Positions 8,435 through 16,876 of a DNA stretch of 64,000 bases are shown here, piece after piece; the stretch's first letter is position 1; every line of letters begins with the position of its first letter. The stretch comes from Planktosalinus sp963977065. Its GTDB lineage: Bacteria; Bacteroidota; Bacteroidia; Flavobacteriales; Flavobacteriaceae. Where the stretch lies: contig CAXBNF010000007.1 of NCBI GenBank assembly GCA_963977065.1, positions 1 to 64,000 of the forward strand, read 5' to 3'. Below the pieces are notes generated by a model. It worked only from the letters and a program-made list of their open reading frames with translations, had not been told where the DNA came from and did not search any database. Position numbers and translations under genes: made by a program.

Positions 8435-9361
8435 TCAATGGTGTTTTTTTCGACTTTTAAGTCTGTGAATAGATACATTGAGTTCAAAACCAAGTAAAAG
8501 CAAGTTTGAATTGATCCAAATGTACAACATCATCACAAGTAGTGCTCCAATCGAACCATAAAGTTCATTGTATGTTGAAAAGTTTTCAATGTAGATGCCA
8601 AACAGATACGTTGTCAATAAAAACAGTCCAGTTGTGATTATGGCTCCAAGAGAGAAAAATCGATATGATCGACTTTCTTTAGTGCCAAAATAATATAAAG
8701 TAGCAATGATGATATAAATTAAAATCACAAAAGAAATATACCTTAAGATTGAAATCCACGCTAAGTCATCAAGCCACCTCGCTTCTTCATTTAAATTTAA
8801 AATTAAATATTGTCCAACGAGCAAACCAATTACAGCTGCAAAAAGTACCAATGCTAAAAATATAGAAACCAAAACAGCAATCATATATTGCCTTAGAACT
8901 GATCGCTTTTTCTTCACGTAAAAAGAATATTCAAATCCACTGAAAATAGCATTTACACCATTTGCCATTAAAAAAATAGCAAGAATTAAAGTAAAAGACA
9001 ACAAACTCCCTCTAGGGTTTGCAGCAATATCTTCTAAAACAGGCTGAAAAAAATCTGCAGTTTGTGGGGGCAGTAATTCATCAATAAGCCTTAAAAATTC
9101 TTCTTGAAAATTTTTGATTTTAACATAAGGGATGAGATTTAAAACAAAAAGAATAAAAGGGAATAAAGCCATAAAAAAACTAAATGCAATGGCTCCTGCC
9201 CTTGCAGAAAAAGTACCTTTTGCAATTCCCACAACATAGGTTTCCAAAAGATCATAGAGTGAAAGGCCTTCAAAACCGGGAAGTTTTATTGTTTTACCAA
9301 ATTTTACAAGATTTCGTAAAACAGGAATTTTCATTAAACCTTCCTCAATTTCTTCAGACAT
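8435..9361 (-). CDS. YihY/BrkB family inner-membrane protein
   Basis: A 308-residue protein with about six membrane helices between residues 48 and 295 and polar ends. The motif ARAGAIAFSFFMALFPFILF is the family signature (YihY/virulence factor BrkB, UPF0761). The biochemical role of the family is not settled; transport or ribonuclease claims exist but cannot be tested from sequence. It lies between nadC and priA with gaps of 14 and 6 bases, so the three are probably co-transcribed. Confidence 0.9.
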   Translation of the reverse strand: MSEEIEEGLMKIPVLRNLVKFGKTIKLPGFEGLSLYDLLETYVVGIAKGTFSARAGAIAFSFFMALFPFILFVLNLIPYVKIKNFQEEFLRLIDELLPPQTADFFQPVLEDIAANPRGSLLSFTLILAIFLMANGVNAIFSGFEYSFYVKKKRSVLRQYMIAVLVSIFLALVLFAAVIGLLVGQYLILNLNEEARWLDDLAWISILRYISFVILIYIIIATLYYFGTKESRSYRFFSLGAIITTGLFLLTTYLFGIYIENFSTYNELYGSIGALLVMMLYIWINSNLLLLGFELNVSIHRLKSRKKHH

Positions 9362-9375
9362 AATTTGTTAATTGT

Positions 9376-10239
9376 TTAAAACTCTACAGCTTTTAAGCTT
9401 AAATCCATGTTGTGAACAGAATGTGTGATGGCGCCGGTTGAGACAAAATCAACACCACACTCGGCATAGTTTCTGACAGTTTCCAGCGTGATACCTCCTG
9501 ATGATTCTGTTTGACAGTGGTCGCCAATGAGTGCAACTGCCTTTATTGTATCTTCAACGTTGAAATTATCAATCAGGATTCTGTGAACTCCTTCATTTTT
9601 TATAATCTCTTCAATTTCTTTAAAATTGCGGGCTTCTACTATAATTTTTAAATGAAGTTTATGGTCTCTTAAATACTCTTTAGCTGCCTCAATAGCTTTT
9701 GTAATACCTCCGGCAAAATCAATGTGATTGTCTTTTAACATAATCATATCATACAATGCAAACCGGTGGTTTTCGCCTCCACCAATTTTCACCGCCCATT
9801 TTTCCAGCGCTCTTATTCCCGGAGTTGTTTTACGTGTATCTAGGATTTTTGTATTGGTGCCTTCAAGAAGTTTAACAAATTGATTTGTTTTTGTGGCAAT
9901 GGCACTCATTCGCTGCATCGCATTTAAAACCAATCGTTCAGCCTTTAGAATAGACTGGGATAAGCCCGAAACATAAAAAACAATATCTCCATATTTCACT
10001 TTAGAACCATCGGGAATTAAAACTTCCACTTCTAGTGTTGAATCTACAAAATCAAAAACCTGTTTTGCAAACTCCACACCGGCAATAATTCCCTCGTCTT
10101 TTACCAAAAGTTTTGCTTCACCCACAGCGTCATAAGGAATACAAGCCAAAGAGCTGTGATCGCCATCACCCACATCTTCTCTAATGGCATTTGCAATTAT
10201 GATACTCAATTCTTTCTCAAACTGTTTCTCAGAAATCAT
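9376..10239 (-). CDS. nadC: Nicotinate-nucleotide pyrophosphorylase (quinolinate phosphoribosyltransferase)
   Basis: Converts quinolinate and PRPP to nicotinate mononucleotide in de novo NAD synthesis. The 287-residue protein carries the family motifs RKTTPGIRALEKWAVKIGGG-type segment, MLKDNHI and ESSGGI near the C-terminus, with the Arg, His and Lys residues that bind quinolinate. It is the first gene of the nadC-yihY-priA operon and divergent from rlmH, with an 84-base shared upstream region. nadA and nadB are not in the window. Confidence 0.96.
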   Translation of the reverse strand: MISEKQFEKELSIIIANAIREDVGDGDHSSLACIPYDAVGEAKLLVKDEGIIAGVEFAKQVFDFVDSTLEVEVLIPDGSKVKYGDIVFYVSGLSQSILKAERLVLNAMQRMSAIATKTNQFVKLLEGTNTKILDTRKTTPGIRALEKWAVKIGGGENHRFALYDMIMLKDNHIDFAGGITKAIEAAKEYLRDHKLHLKIIVEARNFKEIEEIIKNEGVHRILIDNFNVEDTIKAVALIGDHCQTESSGGITLETVRNYAECGVDFVSTGAITHSVHNMDLSLKAVEF

Positions 10240-10311
10240 AGGAAATATATTTTTAGCTAAAATAAGTAATTCGATGAGAAATAACCACCAATAATGCTCG
10301 GTTTTATTTAC

Positions 10312-10319
10312 TATTTTTG
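10312..10319 (+). promoter_or_regulatory. Likely -7 box for rlmH
   Basis: TATTTTTG matches TAnnTTTG and ends only five bases before the ATG at 10324. Transcription from it would give a leaderless or nearly leaderless mRNA. No clear TTG is present upstream. Confidence 0.5.
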
Positions 10320-10323
10320 AACT

Positions 10324-10797
10324 ATGAAAATCAAATTACTCGCCATTGGAAAAACTGACAATCTGCATCTTCAGCAATTAATTGATGATTACTCAAAAAG
10401 ACTTGGGTTTTACACTTCATTTGAACTAAAAATCATTCCGGATATTAAAAACTCAAAATCCCTATCAGAAATACAACAAAAAGAGAAAGAAGGAGCACTC
10501 TTGTTAAAGCAAATTGACCCGTCTGATGACGTACTTCTTCTTGACGAAAACGGCAAAAATTACACGTCAATTGATTTTTCTGATTTCTTGCAAAAAAAAA
10601 TGAACAGCGGACTTAAAAACCTCATTTTCATCATTGGCGGTCCTTATGGCTTTAGTCCGGAAATGTATCAAAGAGCCCATGGAAAAATAGCGCTCTCATC
10701 TATGACATTTTCCCACCAAATGGTGCGACTTTTTTTTATTGAACAACTCTACAGAGGATTTACCATTTTGAAAAATGAACCTTATCACCACCGATGA
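10324..10797 (+). CDS. rlmH: 23S rRNA (pseudouridine1915-N3)-methyltransferase
   Basis: A 157-residue SPOUT methyltransferase that methylates pseudouridine 1915 in helix 69 of 23S rRNA. The family core is present: FIIGGPYGFSPEMYQRA, the LSSMTFSHQMVRLFFIEQLYR-type segment, and the C-terminal NEPYHHR that forms part of the active site. Length is normal. It is divergent from nadC and has a -7 box almost touching its start. Confidence 0.96.
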   Translation: MKIKLLAIGKTDNLHLQQLIDDYSKRLGFYTSFELKIIPDIKNSKSLSEIQQKEKEGALLLKQIDPSDDVLLLDENGKNYTSIDFSDFLQKKMNSGLKNLIFIIGGPYGFSPEMYQRAHGKIALSSMTFSHQMVRLFFIEQLYRGFTILKNEPYHHR

Positions 10798-10863
10798 AAA
10801 ATTTTAAACTATCTAAAGTACAGCCCTAATAAATTACGGCTCAACCCAAAAATCCTTTGAAAG

Positions 10864-10897
10864 TCCCCCTCTTTTGGAGGGGGATTTAGGGGGAGGA
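10864..10897. repeat. G/C-run hairpin repeat (CCCCCTC...GAGGGGG)
   Basis: An 8-bp inverted repeat TCCCCCTC (10864-10871) / GAGGGGGA (10877-10884) is followed by TTTAGGGGGAGGAT. Strings of this kind recur between genes in many Bacteroidetes. It lies between rlmH and rdgB and may act as a transcript-end structure, but no T run follows. Confidence 0.55.
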
Positions 10898-10913
10898 TAA
10901 AATACACAAACCC

Positions 10914-11492
10914 ATGAAAATCGTTTTTGCCACAAACAATCCCAATAAAATTAAAGAAGTACAAGCACAACTTCCTGAACAGTTTACCCTTTTAAGTCTC
11001 GCCGATATAGGTTGTTTTGAGGACATTCCCGAAACTTCGCCCACCATAGAAGGCAATGCGCTTCAAAAAGCAACTTACATAAAAGAAAACTACGGTTATG
11101 ACTGTTTTGCAGACGACACCGGCCTCGAAGTGGATGGACTTGACGGTGCGCCTGGCGTTTTTAGTGCCCGCTATGCCGGTGAACAAAAAAATGCCGATGA
11201 CAATATGAAAAAACTTCTTGCAGAATTAAAAGAAAAACCCAATCGAAAAGCCCAATTCAAAACTGTCATCGCTTTAATATTATATGGGAATACACAAAGT
11301 TTTACCGGAATTTGCAAAGGCACTATACTTAAAGAGAAAAAAGGAGATAAAGGTTTTGGATATGACCCCATTTTTCAACCGGAAGGTTTTGATTTGGCTT
11401 TCGCCGAAATGAGCATAGAACAAAAAAACAAAATAGGTCACCGAGGCAAAGCTGTTCAAAAACTCATTGAATACTTAAATAAATTAAGCTAA
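10914..11492 (+). CDS. rdgB: Non-canonical purine NTP pyrophosphatase (HAM1/RdgB family)
   Basis: Hydrolyses ITP, dITP and XTP to keep them out of nucleic acids. The 192-residue protein starts with the substrate-binding motif FATNNPNKIKEVQ. It contains FADDTGLEVDGLDGAPGVFSAR-type active-site residues, then GFGYDPIFQPEG and KNKIGHRGKA near the C-terminus. It is a free-standing gene between rlmH and the helicase, 117 bases after rlmH. Confidence 0.96.
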   Translation: MKIVFATNNPNKIKEVQAQLPEQFTLLSLADIGCFEDIPETSPTIEGNALQKATYIKENYGYDCFADDTGLEVDGLDGAPGVFSARYAGEQKNADDNMKKLLAELKEKPNRKAQFKTVIALILYGNTQSFTGICKGTILKEKKGDKGFGYDPIFQPEGFDLAFAEMSIEQKNKIGHRGKAVQKLIEYLNKLS

Positions 11493-11571
11493 ACTCTGAT
11501 CAAACAACCACTAAGCCTTTAACTAACAAATAATTAATACAATACAAAATATGAATACAAATAAATAAGCG

Positions 11572-11579
11572 TACCTTTG
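11572..11579 (+). promoter_or_regulatory. -7 box of the DEAD-box helicase gene
   Basis: TACCTTTG matches TAnnTTTG and lies 20 bases before the ATG at 11600. An upstream TTG at the expected distance is not seen. Confidence 0.55.
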
Positions 11580-11599
11580 CAGCCAATTTTAAAAAGAAT

Positions 11600-13408
11600 A
11601 TGACAAAATTTACAGATTTAGGTCTCAATGAGGCTTTATTGCGGGCAGTGGCCGATATGGGGTTTGAAACACCCTCTGAAGTACAAGAAAAAACAATCCC
11701 CATCCTTTTATCAAAAGAAACCGACATGGTTTCCCTGGCGCAAACAGGAACAGGAAAAACAGCCGCATTTGGCTTTCCGCTCATACAAAAAATAGACCCA
11801 AACAGCAGAACCACGCAAGGTTTAATCCTTTCTCCAACCAGAGAATTGTGTTTGCAAATCACCAACGAATTGAAAAATTACAGCAAGTATGTCTCCGGGT
11901 TAAACATTGTTGCTATATATGGAGGTGCCAGCATCAATGACCAAGCTAAAGACATCAAACGAGGTGCTCAAATCATTGTTGCAACTCCCGGAAGGATGAA
12001 AGATATGATCAGTCGTAGAATGATTGATATTTCAAAAATTGAGTATTGCATACTCGATGAAGCAGATGAAATGCTCAATATGGGCTTTTATGAAGATATA
12101 ACAGAAATTCTTTCTCATTCACCAAAAGACAAAAGCACCTGGCTATTTTCTGCTACTATGCCCAAAGAAGTAGCAACCATCGCTAAAAAGTTTATGAATA
12201 CTCCGGTTGAGATAACCGTTGGAACAAAAAATACAGGTACAAAAAATGTAACTCACGAGTATTACACTGTCAACGCACGTGACCGTTATCAAGCATTACG
12301 ACGTTTGGCAGACGCCAATCCAGATATTTTTTCTGTGGTTTTTTGCAGAACCAAAAGAGATACTCAAAAAGTTGCTGAAAATTTAATTGAAGACGGCTAC
12401 AATGCTGCGGCACTTCACGGCGACTTGAGTCAAAATCAACGCGATTTGGTGATGAAGTCATTTAGAAATCGTCAAATTCAAATGCTGGTTGCAACAGATG
12501 TGGCAGCTCGTGGAATTGATGTGGATGATATCACACACGTGATTAATTACCAATTGCCAGATGAAATTGAAATCTATACGCACCGCAGTGGCCGCACCGG
12601 TCGCGCCGGAAAAAATGGAGTATCCATGACCATTGTTTCTAAAAGCGAAGTGAGAAAAATACGCAGTATAGAAAAAATAATCCAACAGAAATTTGTGGCC
12701 AAAGATATTCCAAACGGTATGGGAATTTGTGAAATTCAACTGTTTCACCTGGCAAATAGCATCAAAAATACAGAGATCAATCACGATATCGACTCTTACC
12801 TTCCCAATATTGAAGAAGTTCTTGAGGGATTGAGTAAAGAAGACTTAATCAAGAAAGTGTTTTCAGTAGAATTCAGTCGTTTTTACAGTCGTTACAAAAA
12901 TGCAAAAGAATTAAACGTCAGTGAAGGAAGCCAAAGAGAAGATCACGCAGACGAAGACACCACAAGATATTTTCTCAATGTGGGTAGCAAAGATGGATTC
13001 GATTGGATGAGCTTAAAAGACTTTTTAAGAGACCTGCTCAGTCTTGGCAAAGACGATGTCTATCGCGTTGATGTTAAAGACAGCTTCTCCTTTTTTAATA
13101 CAGATGCCAAACATCAGGAACTCGTTCTTGGCATATTTGAAGATTTTAAATTAGAAGGAAGACACGTCAATGTTGAAGTCTCTAAAGACGGTGGCGGCAA
13201 AGACCGCGGCAACCGAAGACGCAGAGATGACAAAAGTGGATTTCGCAAAAAAAGAACTGATGATAAACCCCGTTCCGGTGGTTTTGGAGATAAAGGAAAA
13301 CGAGATTACAAAAGCAAGGATAACTCAAAATTTGCCGGAGGTGGAAAACGTCGCAGCAGTGACTCAAAGCCACAAGGTACTGGCGGACGTCGTAGAAGAA
13401 AATCTTAG
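11600..13408 (+). CDS. deaD: DEAD-box ATP-dependent RNA helicase (DeaD/CsdA-like)
   Basis: A 602-residue RNA helicase for rRNA and mRNA remodelling. The helicase core covers about residues 1-370: Q motif, Walker A AQTGTGKT, DEAD box (ILDEADEMLNMGF), SAT (LFSATMP) and HRSGRTGRAGK. A DbpA-like RNA-recognition domain lies near residues 450-527 (YFLNVGSKDGFDW). The last 70 residues form a basic, Gly/Arg/Lys-rich tail ending RRRRKS, likely an RNA-binding tail. The layout matches DeaD/CsdA and DbpA-type enzymes; which of these it replaces cannot be told. Confidence 0.94.
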   Translation: MTKFTDLGLNEALLRAVADMGFETPSEVQEKTIPILLSKETDMVSLAQTGTGKTAAFGFPLIQKIDPNSRTTQGLILSPTRELCLQITNELKNYSKYVSGLNIVAIYGGASINDQAKDIKRGAQIIVATPGRMKDMISRRMIDISKIEYCILDEADEMLNMGFYEDITEILSHSPKDKSTWLFSATMPKEVATIAKKFMNTPVEITVGTKNTGTKNVTHEYYTVNARDRYQALRRLADANPDIFSVVFCRTKRDTQKVAENLIEDGYNAAALHGDLSQNQRDLVMKSFRNRQIQMLVATDVAARGIDVDDITHVINYQLPDEIEIYTHRSGRTGRAGKNGVSMTIVSKSEVRKIRSIEKIIQQKFVAKDIPNGMGICEIQLFHLANSIKNTEINHDIDSYLPNIEEVLEGLSKEDLIKKVFSVEFSRFYSRYKNAKELNVSEGSQREDHADEDTTRYFLNVGSKDGFDWMSLKDFLRDLLSLGKDDVYRVDVKDSFSFFNTDAKHQELVLGIFEDFKLEGRHVNVEVSKDGGGKDRGNRRRRDDKSGFRKKRTDDKPRSGGFGDKGKRDYKSKDNSKFAGGGKRRSSDSKPQGTGGRRRRKS

Positions 13409-13489
13409 TCCTGTTAATTTTTGTATAATATTCTCTGTTTAATTCTGTATTAACGGCTATATTTATATATTTAGCCATCGTTAAATGCT

Positions 13490-14260
13490 ATGAGAAAAAT
13501 AGGCTTACTTTTTACTTTCTTTTGGTTCTCTGTAATTGCTTTTGCTCAAGATGAAAACCAAACCATTCAAGGCAAAGTTCTCAATGATGCCGATGATGCT
13601 CCTATTGAAAATGTGCACATTGTCAATATGAATCAGGTGAAAGGTTCTATTTCAAAAGAAGATGGTTCATTCTCTATTCCGGCTAAAGTAAATGATACCT
13701 TGTATTTTTCTTATTTAGGATTTAAATCCATAAGAGTTAGGGTTACCAATGACTGGTTTAAATATGGCGATATAAAAATCAAAATGACCGAACTGGGAAT
13801 TGCACTTGAGGAAGTTGTTTTGAGGCCGGTTCAACTCACCGGCTATCTGGAAGTAGACGCTAAAATCATACCCATTTATGACAATTACAGATATAGTATT
13901 TCTGGGCTAAACACCGGTTATGAAGGTGGTCAAACGCAACCCAATGCAGTTTCAAAAGTGTTGGGAGCTGTATTTAATCCGGCAGATTTTTTGTATAATG
14001 TATTTGGCAAACGACCGGCACAAATGAGAAAGCTGCGGCAAATGAAAACCGATGATAACATCAGAAATTTATTGAGCAGTAAATTTGACAGGGAGACTTT
14101 GATGGTTGTACTTCAACTTGAAAAAGTGGATATTGATGAAATTCTCAATAACTGCAACTACTCAGAAACATTTATTCGCACGGCAAACGACCTTCAAATT
14201 CTAGATGCAATGAGTGAATGTTATGAAGAATACCGTGTGTTGAACAGAAGAAAAAATTGA
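13490..14260 (+). CDS. Exported protein with carboxypeptidase-regulatory-like domain
   Basis: A 256-residue protein with a clear signal peptide (cleavage after AFAQ, residue 20). Residues 23-105 form a CarboxypepD_reg-like beta-sandwich (TIQGKVLNDADDAPIENVHI ... GSFSIPAKVNDTLYFSYLGFK), the plug-proximal domain also found at the front of SusC-type receptors; here no TonB-dependent barrel follows. The C-terminal half is alpha-helical and charged, without recognised domain. It probably sits in the periplasm or at the outer membrane. An imperfect inverted repeat (GGCTA 13455-13459, TAGCC 13472-13476) precedes the start. Confidence 0.8.
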   Translation: MRKIGLLFTFFWFSVIAFAQDENQTIQGKVLNDADDAPIENVHIVNMNQVKGSISKEDGSFSIPAKVNDTLYFSYLGFKSIRVRVTNDWFKYGDIKIKMTELGIALEEVVLRPVQLTGYLEVDAKIIPIYDNYRYSISGLNTGYEGGQTQPNAVSKVLGAVFNPADFLYNVFGKRPAQMRKLRQMKTDDNIRNLLSSKFDRETLMVVLQLEKVDIDEILNNCNYSETFIRTANDLQILDAMSECYEEYRVLNRRKN

Positions 14261-14297
14261 TTTTTAAAATAAAGACATATTCCTCTCTAAATCACAT

Positions 14298-14822
14298 TTA
14301 TTTTTCAAGATGAGATTTAAGATTTTGTAGTCCTTCTTCAAAATCTTTTCCCACAGTCTTATCCATATTGAAGAACAGCATAAAAATATTTGCAGGTGGT
14401 TTATTCTCCCCTGAAAACCCCCAGGTTACCATAGTACTATTTTCATTAATTTTTTCAACCTTAATATAAGCATCACTTTCAGATTTCCAAGGTTTAAAAA
14501 AACGTAGTTGAGATTCCATTCTTTCGTTTTCAACGATATTAGTAATTTCCTGTTCGCCTTCACCCACTTGCTTATTCCCTACCCAGTGAGAAACAAACCC
14601 AACAGAACCGTCTGTTCCGGTGTATGATTTTTTCATATCAGGATCTTTCTTGTCCCAGGGAGACCAATAATCCTGATTTTTGACATACTGAATGAACTGG
14701 AAAACTTCAGGTAAAGGGCGGTTTACATCCACACTCCTATGGACATGATATTTTTTTGGTGCCACCATTGAAAGAAGCCATAATAAAATTAGGACACCGG
14801 CGAGTATATATAAAAAGATCAT
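14298..14822 (-). CDS. Membrane-anchored SRPBCC (START/Bet v1-like) protein
   Basis: A 174-residue protein with one N-terminal membrane helix (residues 2-19, FLYILAGVLILLWLLSM) followed by an SRPBCC ligand-binding fold: HVHRSVDVNRPLPEVFQFI, WSPWDKKDPDMK, and the C-terminal helix with DKTVGKDFEEGLQNLK. This layout is common in Bacteroidetes 'polyketide cyclase'-like proteins, whose ligand is not known. It is on the same strand as trmH, 27 bases after its stop, so the two may be co-transcribed. Confidence 0.85.
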   Translation of the reverse strand: MIFLYILAGVLILLWLLSMVAPKKYHVHRSVDVNRPLPEVFQFIQYVKNQDYWSPWDKKDPDMKKSYTGTDGSVGFVSHWVGNKQVGEGEQEITNIVENERMESQLRFFKPWKSESDAYIKVEKINENSTMVTWGFSGENKPPANIFMLFFNMDKTVGKDFEEGLQNLKSHLEK

Positions 14823-14849
14823 AAGATGGGTTTTAGTAGTCTTTCAAAG

Positions 14850-15515
14850 TTAATCATTTTTAGTTTCATCATAACGTTTCAAAATCGCATCAATACTTTT
14901 AATGGTTTTCATAGCCCAATCAAGTCGCTTTTCAAGTTGTTCATCTTCAGAAAGCTGCCAGTCAACATCTGTTTTTTTAAGTTTTGATACTACATCTTGT
15001 AAAATTATCGCTGCAGATACTGAAATATTTAAACTCTCGGTGAAGCCAACCATTGGTATTTTTAAAAATCCATCTGCCTGTTTGAAAACTTTATCAGATA
15101 AACCTGTTGATTCTTTTCCGAAGAAAAATGCGGCTTTTTGAGTAACATCAAAATCGTCCAAAAATTGCGAATCCTTATGAGGAGTGGTTGCTATGATGCG
15201 ATATCCCTTTTCTTTAAGTTCAGAAATACAAGAGTCAATATGATTGTATCGGCGTAAATCGACCCATTTTTGTGCACCCATGGCAATTTCCTTATCAATA
15301 CGTTTACCTTCAATTTCTTCAACCACGTGAAGGTCTTGTATTCCAAAAATATCACAGGTGCGCATCACCGCACTGGTATTGTGAAGCTGGTACACATCTT
15401 CTGTAACCACTGTAAAATGTCTTGTGCGTTGAGACAAAACCTCTTTAAAAAGTGCTTGACGCCTTTCAGTTAAATAAGCTTCTAAATGAACCAATAATTG
15501 GTAATCTATCATCAA
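14850..15515 (-). CDS. trmH: tRNA 2'-O-methyltransferase of the TrmH (SpoU) family
   Basis: A 221-residue SPOUT methyltransferase, by similarity the enzyme for Gm18 of tRNA. It has the N-terminal HNTSAVMRTCDIFG segment with the catalytic Arg, the SAM-binding knot FFFGKESTGLSDK, and the motif IPMVGFTESLNISVSAA typical of TrmH. The C-terminal extension (residues 185-221) contains an acidic, tRNA-contacting helix as in E. coli TrmH. The start could be the first or second of two adjacent ATG codons. Only 29 bases separate it from the divergent sirtuin gene. Confidence 0.9.
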   Translation of the reverse strand: MMIDYQLLVHLEAYLTERRQALFKEVLSQRTRHFTVVTEDVYQLHNTSAVMRTCDIFGIQDLHVVEEIEGKRIDKEIAMGAQKWVDLRRYNHIDSCISELKEKGYRIIATTPHKDSQFLDDFDVTQKAAFFFGKESTGLSDKVFKQADGFLKIPMVGFTESLNISVSAAIILQDVVSKLKKTDVDWQLSEDEQLEKRLDWAMKTIKSIDAILKRYDETKND

Positions 15516-15544
15516 TGTTTTATTTTAGGGGTAAATATAATTAA

Positions 15545-16237
15545 ATGAAAAAAAAGAAACTTATTGTACTCACAGGAGCTGGAATGAGTGCTGAAAGCGG
15601 CATCAATACCTTTCGGGATGCAGACGGGCTTTGGGAGGGACACGACATTATGGAAGTGGCCTCACACATTGGTTGGCAAAAAAACCCTGATATTGTCCTG
15701 GATTTTTACAACAAAAGAAGGCAACAACTACTCGAAGTAAAACCCAATGCTGCTCATTTGGCAATTGCTGAACTGGAAAATGATTATGAAGTTCATGTTA
15801 TTACCCAAAATGTAGATGACCTCCACGAGCGTGCCGGAAGCAAAAGGGTTTTGCATTTACACGGCGAACTCCTCAAGGTGAGAAGCATAAAGGATGAAAA
15901 CTATGTTTTAGAATGGAAAAATGACCTTATTTTGGGGGATTGCTGTCCTAAAAACGGTCAGTTACGACCACACATTGTTTGGTTTGGCGAGGCCGTTCCC
16001 GCTATGGAAGACGCCATAGCAATTACCAAAACTGCAGATATTGTCGTGGTCATTGGCACCTCTTTACAAGTATATCCTGCCGCCGGACTGATGAATTATG
16101 CACCTTTTAATTCCACGGTCTTTTATATCGACCCAAAACCGGCCAGTGTTTATGGAATGGAAAACAAAGTCGAAATCATTCCTGCTACCGCAACTCTGGG
16201 AGTACCTGTCTTTATTGAAAAATTAAAAAATCTATAG
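15545..16237 (+). CDS. cobB: Sir2-family NAD-dependent protein deacylase
   Basis: A 230-residue sirtuin. The NAD-binding motif GAGMSAESGINTFRD opens the protein, then TQNVDDLHERAG and the catalytic His in LHLHGELLK. The residues YNKR (about 58-61) match the Tyr/Arg pair that lets SIRT5/CobB-type enzymes remove succinyl groups. The zinc ribbon is eroded: the first cysteine pair is replaced by RSIKD and the second is a bare CC before PKNGQLRP. The gene is divergent from trmH and followed after four bases by a HEAT-like gene. Confidence 0.9.
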   Translation: MKKKKLIVLTGAGMSAESGINTFRDADGLWEGHDIMEVASHIGWQKNPDIVLDFYNKRRQQLLEVKPNAAHLAIAELENDYEVHVITQNVDDLHERAGSKRVLHLHGELLKVRSIKDENYVLEWKNDLILGDCCPKNGQLRPHIVWFGEAVPAMEDAIAITKTADIVVVIGTSLQVYPAAGLMNYAPFNSTVFYIDPKPASVYGMENKVEIIPATATLGVPVFIEKLKNL

Positions 16238-16241
16238 CACT

Positions 16242-16793
16242 TTGGAATTTTTAATACAACAGCTGAATCAATTAAAAGCATACCGAAAGGATCGCGAAAA
16301 ACTTGCAGACCGGGTACTAAACAATGCTGACTATTTTGACTGTATTTTTGATTGCTGTTTTGACGTTGATGAGGATATCTCATATAAAGCAGCCTGGGTT
16401 TTGGAGATAATCTGCTTAAAAAATATAAAATTACTAGTTCCTTATTTGGACAGGTTTTTTGAAAACATTCCAAGAGTATACAAACACCAGGCGGTGAGGC
16501 CTTTGGCAAAAATATGTGAAGAAATTGTGCTGGGATATTATAGCCATAAAGAGCCATCCTTACAATTTGTACTTTCAAAAAAACAGCTGGAAAAGCTTAC
16601 AGAAATTTGCTTTGACTGGTTGATTACAGAGCAAAAAGTAGCTGCAAAAGCTTATGCAATGCAATGCTTGTTTCTTTTGGGTAAAGAAATTAAATGGATA
16701 CATCCCGAACTAAAAATAATACTCGAAAAAGATTTTCAAAATCAACAAGCTGCATTTAAGGCACGCGCGAGACATATTTTAAAAAAATTGTAA
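16242..16793 (+). CDS. HEAT-like helical repeat protein, hypothetical
   Basis: A 183-residue all-helical protein without signal peptide or membrane span. Repeated helix pairs are visible (YKAAWVLEIICLKNIKLLVPYLDRF; HQAVRPLAKICEEIV; AKAYAMQCLFLLGKEI), and the last helix ends ARHILKKL, as in HEAT-repeat scaffolds. The only possible start is a TTG at 16242, because the next Met is far inside. It lies four bases after the sirtuin stop and upstream of purB, so it is likely translated from the sirtuin mRNA. No function is recognised. Confidence 0.75.
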   Translation: MEFLIQQLNQLKAYRKDREKLADRVLNNADYFDCIFDCCFDVDEDISYKAAWVLEIICLKNIKLLVPYLDRFFENIPRVYKHQAVRPLAKICEEIVLGYYSHKEPSLQFVLSKKQLEKLTEICFDWLITEQKVAAKAYAMQCLFLLGKEIKWIHPELKIILEKDFQNQQAAFKARARHILKKL

Positions 16794-16849
16794 CTTCAAT
16801 AAAGCTGAATCCTTCCTTGTTTTATAGGAGCCAAATTAAGAGAAATCCT

Positions 16850-16857
16850 TATCTTTG
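16850..16857 (+). promoter_or_regulatory. -7 box of purB
   Basis: TATCTTTG matches TAnnTTTG and lies 19 bases before the purB ATG. A TTG occurs only 30 bases upstream (16817-16819), longer than the usual spacing. Confidence 0.55.
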
Positions 16858-16876
16858 CACCTTATTTTAAAATAGT

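Noticed and set aside
11500..11865. 121-codon minus-strand reading frame
   Set aside because: It overlaps the promoter and start of the helicase gene on the other strand and has no recognisable family.
12458..12784. 108-codon minus-strand reading frame
   Set aside because: Antisense to the conserved helicase core; no independent support.
16150..16578. 142-codon minus-strand reading frame
   Set aside because: Antisense to the sirtuin end and the HEAT-like gene; no protein-like composition.
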